Shown here piece after piece: positions 10,716 through 20,758 of a stretch of 64,000 bases of DNA. The stretch covers positions 992,001 through 1,056,000 of the forward strand of contig OZ251237.1 of assembly GCA_965240325.2 (NCBI GenBank). Reading direction: 5' to 3'. A model generated the notes under the pieces. That model ran no database searches, was not told the origin of the DNA, and saw nothing but the letters and a program-made list of their open reading frames with translations. Within the stretch, counting starts at the first letter, position 1; every line of letters starts with the position of its first letter. The stretch comes from Rebecca billardiae RCC1528 (Eukaryota > Haptophyta). The position numbers were made by a program, and so were the translations under genes.

Positions 10716-11153
10716 ATGGCCGTAATGAACGCGCTTGCCATTTGCAGCTTGCTGGCGTGGACTGCCCCGCGCACTGCCTTGAGGCGTCAGCCGGCTCATG
10801 TATGCCGCATCGCGTCCTCGTCTGAGGATACGTACACGGGCTCGCCGCTCATTCTCACTTATGAAAACGTCGAGAAGGTGGTCGCAGACGCGCAGGCCGA
10901 CCTTGGCACAATCTTCGGCTCATCGCAGGAGAACTTGGACATAGGCATCACCGGGGGGCTGGAGCTGATCGATCTCGAAGGACCTGTGATCATCCTTCGC
11001 CTAAAGGGTACGTTCTGGCACACAACCGACCGGGTGCAGGCGCGTGTGGAGAACTATGTCCGGCAGCGCATCCCAGAGTGCGTGGAGGTGGAGTTTGAGC
11101 CCCAGGTCGAGTTCGATGACGACGGCAAGGGGAAAGGGCCGACGTTTGCCTAG
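10716..11153 (+). CDS. Plastid-targeted NifU-like domain protein lacking the CxxC motif
   Basis: The 145-residue single-exon frame starts with a hydrophobic leader (ALAICSLLAWTAP) and a basic Ser/Ala-rich stretch to about residue 40, like a bipartite presequence for a secondary plastid. The rest follows the C-terminal NifU fold: YENVEKVVADAQADLGTIF, then GGLELIDLEGPVIILRLKG, then VENYVRQRIPECVEVEF. Classical NFU scaffolds carry C-x2-C after the RL-x-G strand to bind an Fe-S cluster; here that site reads GTFWHTTDR with no cysteines. A cluster-scaffold role is therefore doubtful. The family assignment rests on pattern and length only. Confidence 0.6.
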   Translation: MAVMNALAICSLLAWTAPRTALRRQPAHVCRIASSSEDTYTGSPLILTYENVEKVVADAQADLGTIFGSSQENLDIGITGGLELIDLEGPVIILRLKGTFWHTTDRVQARVENYVRQRIPECVEVEFEPQVEFDDDGKGKGPTFA

Positions 11154-12671
11154 GGCGGCCCGCGGACGGCTCTCCTTCGAGCTGGGCGAGCGCGTCATCG
11201 ACGTCAAGGACTCCGGCATCGTGCGAGTCAGTTGAACTATACCGCAGCCTCGAAGAAGTGGGCTTTGCATGTGGAGCTGTTGGATGCATGCAGCTCGCGA
11301 CAGCAGTGCTGAGTGTCACAGGCATCAGTGCCAGTGTCAGCAGAATAAAGTGCTGATCCGCGGCTTCGCCGGGTCTACCGGTCTGTCCGGTGACCGGTCC
11401 GCTCGGATTCGATGATCGGTCTCGGCCTGGCCGGGCCGTCGACGACGCGGCCGGACCGAGCGGCGGCGCCGTCAGTGTCGTGTGAGTCACTTCATCGGAA
11501 GTTCGGAGTGGCCGGGAGCCCTCCGGGCGGCTCCGACTCCCGCCAGTCACGAGTTGGCGACGAGACTGGCCGTATAGGCGTACGGGCCGGTTAGCGTCCC
11601 CGCATACTCGTCATAACAGTACTAGCGGCAGTATTAGCGGTATACTTATCCGTATCCGCGCGGCCGCCCGAGTCGGACTGGCTAGTGAGGACGGCTTACT
11701 GCTTAGAAAGAAGTGTAGGCTTCACTGTAGCCTACTCGATCTGAGTTCACTAGGCGGACTTCTGACAATCGTACGGTCACGGACTCGGTCTCGGAGTCGG
11801 ATCGGGTGTTACCACTGGCCACTGCCGCACTGGTCACTGGCGGCGCGGACTGGCCGGGCCGCGGCACCGTGGTCCGTGCCAGCAGTTATTGATTGAATGA
11901 TTGATCAATCACATTTGATGAATGATGCGATTTGAGTGCTGCCACTCAGGCACCACTGGCCCATGATAATGAATGTCATGAATGAGGCTGATGAGTGATG
12001 AGGCATCGGCGGCTGGCCCACTCTTCGGCAGGGCGGACTGGGCCTGCCGACTCGCCCGCAGCAGCTCAGGCCAGCACTCGGGCGGCTGATCATGATGATG
12101 CCGCTCATCTATTTACGGTCCGTTACTGATGATGACTGCGCTTAGACCTTAGTCCTAACTCAGCTATAGAGTGCTGGGTCTGGCCTCCCGACTAACCGCA
12201 CTCTTCGTTCGGTCTTCCAGTGCGAGCCGTCCACTGCACCACTGGCTGTGACGACGACACACCGGCGGCCAGCCAGCCGCGTGCAGTGTCCTTACTTAGC
12301 CGATCAGCCGTGAGCCGCCGCGGACCGGTTGGCGGTCGCGGTACCGGCGGCTGGCTGCCAGCTGCCAGCTGCCAGCTGAGCAGTGAGCACGGCAGGGCGA
12401 CTGGCAGACCGCGACTGGCGCCTGTGAGTGTGGCGCGTCTGGGGAGGGCAGACCGCGTCGGAGCTTGCCCTCGCCTGCGCAGCTGTCGTTGCTTGGGCTA
12501 GCAGTGTTCACGGTGTCTCGTGACAGCGGCACGACGACGCTGCGCACCGCAGCGTCGCCGTGCCACGAGCGTGATGCCACACGCGCGCTCCTCACACAAG
12601 TGTCCCTGCAGTAGCCACACCCTCGCGGGAGCTGCCGGACCGCAGGGGGGAAGGTTCGACGGCGGCGAGCC
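11154..12671. other. Long non-coding stretch
   Basis: About 1.5 kb separates the convergent NifU-like and TXNDC9 genes. It holds many short near-repeats (ACTGGC-, GTCGGA-like words and a triple GCCAGCT run near 12356) and interrupted frames in all six phases. I see no RNA gene or conserved motif. Confidence 0.5.
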
Positions 12672-13277
12672 TCAGTACTCGTCATCGTCGTCGTCGCTGC
12701 CGTTTGCGCGCGCCATGACCTCGTCGACCAGCGGCATGTCATCCAGCATCTCACAGTTGTGCAGCGCAAACTCGAGCGACGCCGTCTCGAACTTGCCAGA
12801 TGGGTCGATCTCGCTGAGGCCGTTGAACTGGCGGTGCACCTTGCCCTCCTTGCAGCAGATGACCGTCGGCATCATCCACACATTCAAGCGCTCGACCAAG
12901 AAAGGGCTGTTCTCCGCATCCACCTTCATGAACTTGGCCTCCATGTGCTTCGTGGCGAGCACCTGCAGGTGATCGGAGAGCACGTCGCACCACTTGCTCC
13001 CCGCGCGGTAGAAGAGGACAACGCAGCGCTTGCTCTTCTTGCAGGCTTCGAAGAACTCCTTCTGATCCGTGATCGTCGTGAGCGTGCCGTGGTCGTTCCG
13101 ACGCCACTGCTCCTTCTCCAGCGCCTGCTCCTTCATGTGCTCCAACCGCTGCCTGCGCAGCCGCACGTAGTCGTCCTCACCCATGTTGTCCATGCGCTCG
13201 ATCTCGTGGTCGACCGCTTTCTCGACGGAGGCAAGCGCCACCGCCGCCACCTGCTGCATAAGCGCCTGCTGGTCCAT
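12672..13277 (-). CDS. TXNDC9: Thioredoxin domain-containing protein 9 (phosducin-like 3)
   Basis: This single-exon gene encodes 201 residues, close to the usual TXNDC9 length. A charged helical N-terminus (about 1-65) precedes HGTLTTITDQKEFFEACKKS, followed by FYRAGSKWCDVLSDHLQVLA, EAKFMKVDAENSPFLVERLNV and MMPTVICCKEGK. The redox CxxC is reduced to a single Cys, as in human TXNDC9. The acidic C-terminus (SDDDDDEY) is typical. In other eukaryotes this protein binds the CCT chaperonin and modulates actin and tubulin folding. It is head to head with MORN5, with 273 bp between the starts; both roles fit a flagellated cell. Confidence 0.9.
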   Translation of the reverse strand: MDQQALMQQVAAVALASVEKAVDHEIERMDNMGEDDYVRLRRQRLEHMKEQALEKEQWRRNDHGTLTTITDQKEFFEACKKSKRCVVLFYRAGSKWCDVLSDHLQVLATKHMEAKFMKVDAENSPFLVERLNVWMMPTVICCKEGKVHRQFNGLSEIDPSGKFETASLEFALHNCEMLDDMPLVDEVMARANGSDDDDDEY

Positions 13278-13325
13278 GACTCAAGACTGGATGCGCGTGG
13301 CGGTTGACCGCGGCGCGACGTGTGA

Positions 13326-14214
<889 letters not shown>

Positions 14215-14420
14215 TGACCGCCTGCGGGCCCTGGGTGGCTGGAGGGCGCCTGGCCGCAGCCCTGGACAGTCCTCGGGCGCCGGCCCTCGGGCAGCGGTCT
14301 GACTCGGTCTGCGGAGGGTGGCAGTGAGTCATGACTATTGCCTGCCTGACTGCGTCCGCGCGGGAAGCGGGCGCGGCTGTCGATGTCGCGGTGACCGGTC
14401 TGTCCGGTGATCATGCGCCT

Positions 14421-14510
<90 letters not shown>

Positions 14511-15196
14511 AGTCTGCCAAATTATATAATAATTTATTAAAAATTTATAAAGTCGGTTGCTGACTTGCTGAGCCGGCCAATGCCTTATTGCCTCAGAACT
14601 TTGGCTTTGCGGCACTGCTGCATCAGATTCCACGTACTAGTAACTGCTGAAGAAGTGCCGCGGCCGCTGGCAGCCGCCTCGTTTATATTTAGCCGATTAG
14701 CGGAGTCTTAGTAGCAGCTAACTAAGACTGACTCAGAGTCAACTGTTGTCTGTTGGGCGTGGGCTACAGTTTCGCCGGTACTGGCGCGGTAAATTACTTT
14801 AATTAGTTCGCGGCGGTCCGGTACTACGTCCGTCGTAACGCGCAGTTCAGCTCGGACGAGCCGACGAGTCCGGGACGAGCAGCCAATATAATAATGACGA
14901 TCCTGCATGCTATGCTGACTGGGTGCTGCCACTGCCGCGCTCCGTGCGGTCTGCGGACCGCGTGCCCGAGGCGGCGCCGCGCGGTTCGGCCACTCATACT
15001 CACTGCGGCCCGCGCGTGACACTCAGAGTCGGACTTGATGATGGTCACCATTTATGTTGATGAATAGGTGTACTGCTGAGACTGGCTCGTCGGAGTCACG
15101 GCTCAGTGGCAACTCTGAGTGAGACAGTGAGTCGGACCCGGCCAATCGTCGAAATCCATGGCCCACGGCGGTCCGGAGCTGCCGAAAAAACGCGCC
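14215..15196. other. Intergenic with TA microsatellite
   Basis: This spacer between convergent genes contains the TA tract at 14424-14507 and otherwise stop-rich sequence in all frames. No gene is supported. Confidence 0.5.
14424..14507. repeat. (TA)42 microsatellite
   Basis: An uninterrupted alternating AT run of 84 bases lies downstream of MORN5. Confidence 0.95.
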
Positions 15197-16078
15197 TCAC
15201 CAGAGAAGGTTGGAGTCATCTCTGATGTTGCGCGCGGTCATCAGCACATGGTTGATGTCCATGGAGGGCAGGTGCTGCAGGTACCATCGGATCTCGCTGT
15301 AGTCGAGCTCGAGCAAGTCCTCCATGCACAGCTGCAGAATCGCCAGGCAGACGTACAGGTGCAGCTCGAGGGGCGCGTCCTCGCGCGCGGCCTGCTGCTC
15401 GTGGGCAAAGTAGATGTCCCACAGGCGGAGCACGCAGGGCATGGGCAGCTCGCGAGCGAGTAGTGAGCGCAGCCATGACGGCAGCCACTGGTGGACGCTC
15501 ACCGCCTCCTCCTCGAAGTACGCGTACAGGTCGGGGAGCGCCTGGCGGAACAGCGTGTTGAACGTGACGACGAGCTCGCGGCCGCCCTCTTGTGTGAAGC
15601 GGGGAGCCAGCCGGCCCACGAGCGCCTCGAAGGAGTAGTAGAGCTCGCGCTCACTCGCATAAACGTGCACCAGTGGCCCGATAAGATGGAGCAGGCTCCG
15701 GTCGTAATCGCACGGGTGGAAGTTGAGGTAGCGCAGGATGACCTGCTTGATCTGCACGCGTGTGCTTGCGCTCATCTCGCGCGATCGCTCCAGGCCTGAC
15801 GCGCGGTAGTACCGTCTGACGTCCATCTCAACGCGGCGGATGACATCCTCGTCGAGACAGAGCGCCCACGGGCGCTCGAGCTCCTGGTACTCGTGCGCCA
15901 TGCGCTTGACAAGGCTGATCTCCTCCGTCTTCTCCGGACGGCTCACGCCCAGCAAGTACTTCCACGTGTCTCCGCGCAGCTTGTCGGGCACCGTGCCACC
16001 GAGGCACAGCTCGGCGAGTCGTACCATGTCGACATGCGTCTCGGACTCGTGCAGCACCTCGTACAGCGAGTCGCCCAT
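15197..16078 (-). CDS. TBC (Rab-GAP) domain protein lacking the glutamine finger
   Basis: The frame from the ATG at 16078 encodes 293 residues, nearly all TBC domain. GTVPDKLRGDTWKYLLGV near residue 27 is the opening motif. RRVEMDVRRYYR keeps the D-x-x-R arginine finger, and LPMPCVLRLWDIYFA is the late motif. Where Rab-GAPs usually read Y-x-Q-G-M, this protein has HPCDYDRSLLHLIG, so the catalytic Gln is replaced by Arg. Dual-finger GTP hydrolysis on Rab is known for the family; activity here is doubtful. The upstream in-frame stretch is AT-rich and contains an ATAAAAAATA element about 50 bp before the ATG, which I read as promoter rather than coding. Confidence 0.8.
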   Translation of the reverse strand: MGDSLYEVLHESETHVDMVRLAELCLGGTVPDKLRGDTWKYLLGVSRPEKTEEISLVKRMAHEYQELERPWALCLDEDVIRRVEMDVRRYYRASGLERSREMSASTRVQIKQVILRYLNFHPCDYDRSLLHLIGPLVHVYASERELYYSFEALVGRLAPRFTQEGGRELVVTFNTLFRQALPDLYAYFEEEAVSVHQWLPSWLRSLLARELPMPCVLRLWDIYFAHEQQAAREDAPLELHLYVCLAILQLCMEDLLELDYSEIRWYLQHLPSMDINHVLMTARNIRDDSNLLW

Positions 16079-16464
16079 CGCGCAGATGACGCTTGCGGCG
16101 ACCTCGGCGACTCCACTGAGTCCACAGTATTTTTTATAATTGTACAAATGGGGGTACGTAGTAGTAGTGAAAGTAAATATAAGTTCGAAGCAGGCAGCGT
16201 CGAACATACGGCACGAGACTTATGTCGGTCTTCACAAGTTGACCAGTGTCAGGCTCTGTCGCGACTGACAGACGGGCTCGGCATCGCTGTGATCGCCGAC
16301 TGATCCGAGATCGCGGTCCGCCTCGCGCCTCGCGGAGCGTTCTGCCAACTCATTAGCCTACTGTAGTACTGTAGCGTACCACACCGTACCAAAACGGCAT
16401 AAGTCGATAAGAGTCGGCATCGTCGTAATGCCGTTGGTGCTGGTTCCGAGACATCTGGCTGCCC
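16079..16464. promoter_or_regulatory. Upstream region of the TBC gene with TATA-like element
   Basis: This stretch lies between the TBC start and the end of the eIF3i gene. On the minus strand a TATA-like ATAAAAAATA sits about 50 bp before the TBC ATG, in a locally AT-rich patch (about 16127-16150). That it is the core promoter is inference. Confidence 0.35.
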
Positions 16465-17758
16465 TCACTCGGTGAAAGTCGGGTTGAGCGCCTCCTCCTC
16501 GGCGGTGAAGTAATCGGGGTCAAAGTGGTGAATCCGCACATAGCCGTCCTCGCCACCGCTCGCGTACCTGGGGGCAAGCGCCGCACGCGCGAGCGCAGGC
16601 CGCTCCGATGAGCGCAGGCCGCGGCGCGCGCGGGGGATGGATGGGGTTCGCGCGCCGGCACGCGGCGCACCCTCGGCCGTGCGGCGCCATCTGCAGCGTG
16701 TTGATCGGCCCGAAGTGCCCCTTGATCGAGCCGAGCTCGTCCTCGAAGACGAGGTGGAAGAAGATGGCGTCGAGCTTGCCCATCTTGGAGCTGGTCGTCG
16801 TGACGGACATGGCGTCCTGCCCGCCGCCGACCACGACGTACGGGCAGTCCGGGAGCGGCGAGATGTGCGCGGAGTTGAGCGGCCGGTCGGTCTCGTACAC
16901 CTTGAGGCACTCGAGCGTCTTCACGTCGAACAGCCGCGCCGAGCCGTCCTTGGACGCGGAGATGAGGAAGGTGCCGTCCCACGAGAACTGGATGTCCACC
17001 ACCTTGTCCCGGTGCTCCTCGACCTTCTCGAGCTGCTCGCCCGTGGTCGGGTCCCAGATGCGGATGGTCTTGTCGTCGGAGCAGCTGATGATCGTCCTGT
17101 TCAGCGCGCCCCACAGCGCGCGGTTGATCTTGCCCGTGTGCCCCGTGATCTCGAGCACCGCCTCGTCCGACTGACCCTCCTTGCTCTCGCGAATCTTCTC
17201 GGAAAGGTCGTAGATGAAGATCGTGGGCTTGTGGCCCATGATCGGGTCGATGGCGGTGAGGCACTGGCGCGAGCCCATGGCGAAGTTGACCGCGCGCACG
17301 GGCACCTTGTGCTTGAACACGAAGAGCTCCTCGCCCGTCTCCACGCTCCACAGCCTCGCCGAGTTGTCGGCCGAGCCAGTCAGCAGCATCGTCGAGTCGT
17401 AGCTGACATCGACGCACCACACGGCGCCCGTGTGGCCCTGGTAGGTGCCGATGTGCTCGCCGTTGTCGGCGTACCACACGGATGGCGTGTGATCCTTTGC
17501 CACCGTGAAGAGCAGGTCGCCTTCCCTGTTGTACTTGATCATCGTGAGCGCGCGCTCATGGCCCTTCACCAGGATTGGCCGCTGCGGGCGTGCCGGGCGG
17601 AGCGCAGGCGGGAGTGTCGGTCGGAGGTGCGCGAGGGGACGGGGGAGCGTGCAGGTGGTGAGCGCGTGACCTAGCACCGGGCAGTAGCGCGCTCCCGGCC
17701 GCACGGACGCGTGGCGCCGCCCGATCGTCGGCCACGCGCGGCGCGGCGCGCCCACCAT
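16465..17758 (-). CDS. EIF3I: Translation initiation factor eIF3 subunit I
   Basis: Three exons, 17758-17756 (the ATG alone), 17581-16671 and 16567-16465, join in phase to 338 residues. The introns are GT-AG (174 and 103 nt). The product follows eIF3i throughout: RPILVKGHERALTMIKYNRE, GHTGAVWCVDVSYDST, TGSADNSARLW, GGGQDAMSVTTTSSKMGK, and the end SGGEDGYVRIHHFDPDYF. It is a seven-bladed WD40 propeller that docks with eIF3b and eIF3g in the 43S pre-initiation complex in the cytosol. The one-codon first exon is chosen because the conserved protein starts M-R-P-I-L, an acceptor sits exactly before the Arg codon, and an ATG directly followed by GTGGGC lies upstream. It is divergent from the methyltransferase at 17864. 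Confidence 0.92.
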
Positions 17759-17863
17759 CTTGGAGGCGACGTGTGCCCCGGTCCGGACCGCGGCCACACG
17801 ACGGGTCCGGTAGCGTCGCGAAAAAAGCGGTACTGTAATTCCAAAATCGACGTGGCTTCCAGC
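17759..17863. promoter_or_regulatory. Compact bidirectional promoter, eIF3i / methyltransferase
   Basis: Only 105 bp separate the two divergent start codons, so both promoters must share this stretch or extend into the opposite gene. It holds a GC-rich half and an A-rich half with a run of six A near 17820. Confidence 0.5.
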
Positions 17864-18673
17864 ATGCTCGAGGGCCTGTGCAACGAGACGACGGCGCGCT
17901 GGTTCTACGCGTGGTATAGCCGGTACTATGATCGGCTACAGAAGTACTTCTCGTCGCCGCACATGCGCGAGCGTGGGCTCGACCTTGCCGGCATTTCGCC
18001 CGGCATGCACGTGCTGGACGTCGGCGCAGGCACCGGCACGCTCACGATGCAGGTGCTCTCGCGCGGGGTGTCGGCGGCGAACGTGACGATGCTCGATCAG
18101 AGCGAGGGTATGCTCGCGCAGGCCAAAGCGAAGCCCGAGCTCGACGGCGTGCGCAAGGTGCTTGCTGACGCGCAGGACCTGCCGTTCTCCGATCAGTCCT
18201 TCGATCGGGTCACGTCAAGTGGCGCCATCTACTACTGGCCGGACCCGGTCCGCGCGATGCGCGAGGAGTACCGCGTGCTCAAGCCCGGTGGGCGTGCGCT
18301 CGCCATCGGCACGCTACAGCCCAGCGCGGTCGGCATCCGCCTGATCGCGCAGATCTTCAACCGCTTCCCCACCGAGGAGCAATATATCCACTGGTTCCGC
18401 GCCGCCGGCTTTGTGGACATTCAGACGGTGAATGTGGCGAACCCGTGGAACGAGCAGCAGTTCGCGATCGCCATCGTGGGCACGCGCCCAGCCGACGGCG
18501 CCGCGCCCGCGCCGGCCCCCGTCGCCGCGCCTCAGCGCGCGGCCGTCGGGCCCATCGGGCTGTGCGTGCTGCTCGCGCGCTATGCGATTTCGATGGCCGC
18601 CTTTGCCGTCGTCGGCCCGTTGCAGATGCTCGTGGCCTCGCGCTACTTCCGCAGTGCGCCACGCTCGGCATGA
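17864..18673 (+). CDS. MPBQ/MSBQ-type methyltransferase (tocopherol/plastoquinone)
   Basis: The 269-residue frame carries SAM motif I VLDVGAGTGTLTMQVLSRG near residue 49, then NVTMLDQSEGMLAQAK, ADAQDLPFSDQSFDRVTSSG, and IYYWPDPVRAMREEYRVLK. The YWPDP block and the C-terminal hydrophobic anchor (around RYAISMAAFAVVGPLQML) match 2-methyl-6-phytylhydroquinone methyltransferase (VTE3/APG1) of plants and algae. That enzyme methylates precursors of tocopherol and plastoquinone at the plastid inner envelope. The ATG at 17864 gives no transit peptide. The frame stays open upstream to 17711, but that stretch overlaps the eIF3i start and does not look like a presequence. A related quinone or sterol methyltransferase is the alternative. 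Confidence 0.72.
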   Translation: MLEGLCNETTARWFYAWYSRYYDRLQKYFSSPHMRERGLDLAGISPGMHVLDVGAGTGTLTMQVLSRGVSAANVTMLDQSEGMLAQAKAKPELDGVRKVLADAQDLPFSDQSFDRVTSSGAIYYWPDPVRAMREEYRVLKPGGRALAIGTLQPSAVGIRLIAQIFNRFPTEEQYIHWFRAAGFVDIQTVNVANPWNEQQFAIAIVGTRPADGAAPAPAPVAAPQRAAVGPIGLCVLLARYAISMAAFAVVGPLQMLVASRYFRSAPRSA

Positions 18674-19158
18674 GCTTTGCGCGCGCCTCGGCTCGCGCTG
18701 GTAGCGTGCGACGGGAGTGCCCGGGGCATGGTCGTGGGCTCGGTGGTCTGAGCCAACTTGACCTTGATCGAGCTCAAGCTATTCATACTCGGAGTACTCG
18801 GACACGGTCTCCGACTACTCTGACAGTGACATGGTCCATGCTGGATGAGACAATGTCATAGTCAGGACGGAACCCTTCCTGCGCTGTCTCGGTGTAGCTA
18901 GATAGTGTGTCTGTGACTCTGAGACACCGCGCCAGCCGCTCTGACGCCCTGACGTGGTCGTGCGAGTGAGTGAGCGAGTCGCGAGCTGTACCGTACTGGT
19001 ATGTCAGTGAATCTGGACTGGCCAGGGCCGAGCCGGGAGGGCGGACGAGCACGAGCAACCCTGCTCAAGCGCGTTCCCACTTCGCAGTCCGGCAGTCCGG
19101 CACGACCAGTTTCAGTCGAATCCCGCGAATCCTCGATCATCATTCATCTGCGCGGGAA
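18674..19158. other. Intergenic, no gene seen
   Basis: This is a spacer between two plus-strand genes, with stops in every frame and no recognised element. Confidence 0.4.
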
Positions 19159-20277
19159 ATGGCGCACCACGTCGTCGTCGCCCTCGCGATGGGCGCGCTC
19201 ACGCGCGGCACGCCGATGCACGGGGTGCGGTTGGCCTACTCCACCACCCCACGTGCGCGGTCGGCGCCCTCCGCCGCCCCACGCGCGCACGTCCTCGCCA
19301 TGTCCGACATCTCCTCCGACATCTCGCCGTTCGACCAAGCGCAGTGGGAGGCGCTGCGCGAACAGCAGGAGGAATTCTGGAAGGGGCTGTGGACGACGCA
19401 TGCGCCCGACGGCGAGGTGCTGGACGAGCTCGAGGCGGACTCGGCCTGGGTGAAGACGAAGGGCGATCAGATCATCCAGGTGAACACGTACTTCATCGGC
19501 AGCGTGCGCGCAAACTGTGACACGTGCCAGGACTCAGTTACTGCCAAGCAGGTGCAGGTGGGCACGTATGCCCCGGGGCAGATGCCCGGCGTGCGACTGG
19601 CGGGCGCGGGCGTGGCGTTCGGCCCGCGCGTGACGAAGCGCGGCGCCATGACGGCCGAGGTCGGGCTGCGCGATGGCATCTCCCGCGTGCGCGTCTCCTT
19701 CGTCTACGACCCCCAGTACGGCCCGGCCGGTGGCCCGCCGACGTCGCTCGAGCTCGCGCGCATGACCGTGGTCCGTGAGTGCCTCGACCGCCCGCCGCTG
19801 CGCGACGAGCCGCGCGAGGCGTCGGGCACGCGGCCCTCCGGGACCGCCGCGGACTTCTGGCGCCCAGCCACGGACGCGCCGCTGCTCGGCCTGTGGGAGG
19901 GCGAGCGTGCAACGTACTCGCGCGGCGAGGACGGCACCGCCTCCGTCACGACGGAGGCGGTGGCGCCGACGCACCTTCGCGCGTGCCGCTGCTCCGGGGG
20001 CGGCGCCGGCGCCGAGGCCGCGGACAGCGCGACGCGCCTAGCGCTGCGCGGGGGTATCACCATCGAGTGCCCGCGGCAGATCCTGCCGGCCGAGTCCAAC
20101 GCCCTGTGCCTCAGCTGGGTGCCGGACGGCGCCGTGCCGCTGCTGCGCCGAGCGATGCTCGAGGTGACGGCGCTCGGCCGCGTCGTCACGGAAAACGACG
20201 AGGAGGTCGTCATGTCGCCACCCGTCTGCGACAGCCTGGTGGTCGAGGAGCTGCGCCAACGCGCGCCTGCGCTCTGA
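19159..20277 (+). CDS. DUF3598-like (calycin-fold) protein, probably plastid-targeted
   Basis: The 372-residue single-exon frame opens with a Ser/Arg/Ala-rich segment (about 1-50) that could be a transit peptide. EQQEEFWKGLWTTHAPDGEV and DQIIQVNTYF then resemble the opening of DUF3598 proteins of cyanobacteria and algae. The C-terminal half keeps strand motifs such as GITIECPRQI and LCLSWVPDGAVPLLRRAMLE. Relatives are predicted lipocalin-like barrels of unknown ligand. A cysteine pair (NCDTCQ) and a second (ACRC) are visible. The domain call rests on pattern recognition and should be tested by profile search. Confidence 0.6.
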   Translation: MAHHVVVALAMGALTRGTPMHGVRLAYSTTPRARSAPSAAPRAHVLAMSDISSDISPFDQAQWEALREQQEEFWKGLWTTHAPDGEVLDELEADSAWVKTKGDQIIQVNTYFIGSVRANCDTCQDSVTAKQVQVGTYAPGQMPGVRLAGAGVAFGPRVTKRGAMTAEVGLRDGISRVRVSFVYDPQYGPAGGPPTSLELARMTVVRECLDRPPLRDEPREASGTRPSGTAADFWRPATDAPLLGLWEGERATYSRGEDGTASVTTEAVAPTHLRACRCSGGGAGAEAADSATRLALRGGITIECPRQILPAESNALCLSWVPDGAVPLLRRAMLEVTALGRVVTENDEEVVMSPPVCDSLVVEELRQRAPAL

Positions 20278-20758
20278 AAGTCATCAGCAGCCTCTGCGCG
20301 CGTGCTGACGCCGACGGACTGCAATTGATGATTGATGAATCTTAGTATCATCATGCTGCATGACGTTGCGTGGTGTGCGGCCCGCCGGCCTAACCTGGTG
20401 TGCCGCCTAAGCCCTGAGGCCTGACTTAAGCAGTGATACTACTACATGCTGTAGCTAGCTGTAGTCGTCTGCTGTGACAGTGAGCTATGATGACTCATAT
20501 CCGATTATATAACTGCGCGCGCGGCACCGCGGCGCTGGCACGCCATCCGCTGCGTACTGCTGCCGTACTCACTCGGTAACTACTGCGTAGGGGACTAGGG
20601 CGGTACCTTTAACCTTAACCTGCGCTCCAAGATCGATGATGCTATATATTGGCGCATATTGCTGTCGTAGTACCGAATTAGGTCAGACAGGCGCCAGGCA
20701 GCATCGGTAGATCGCATCGACGATGCCGCCGATGATGATATCCATCGCCAACACAGAG
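20278..20758. other. Intergenic, no gene seen
   Basis: This spacer between convergent genes has stops in every frame; no recognised element. Confidence 0.4.

Noticed and set aside
14331-14540. Frames of IYIYIY in TA repeats and similar CVCV/SIYL frames elsewhere
   Set aside because: They are translations of microsatellites.
19100-19130. Possible tRNA T-loop-like word
   Set aside because: No acceptor stem or matching D-arm could be formed around it; I found no tRNA that I could fold by eye anywhere in the window.
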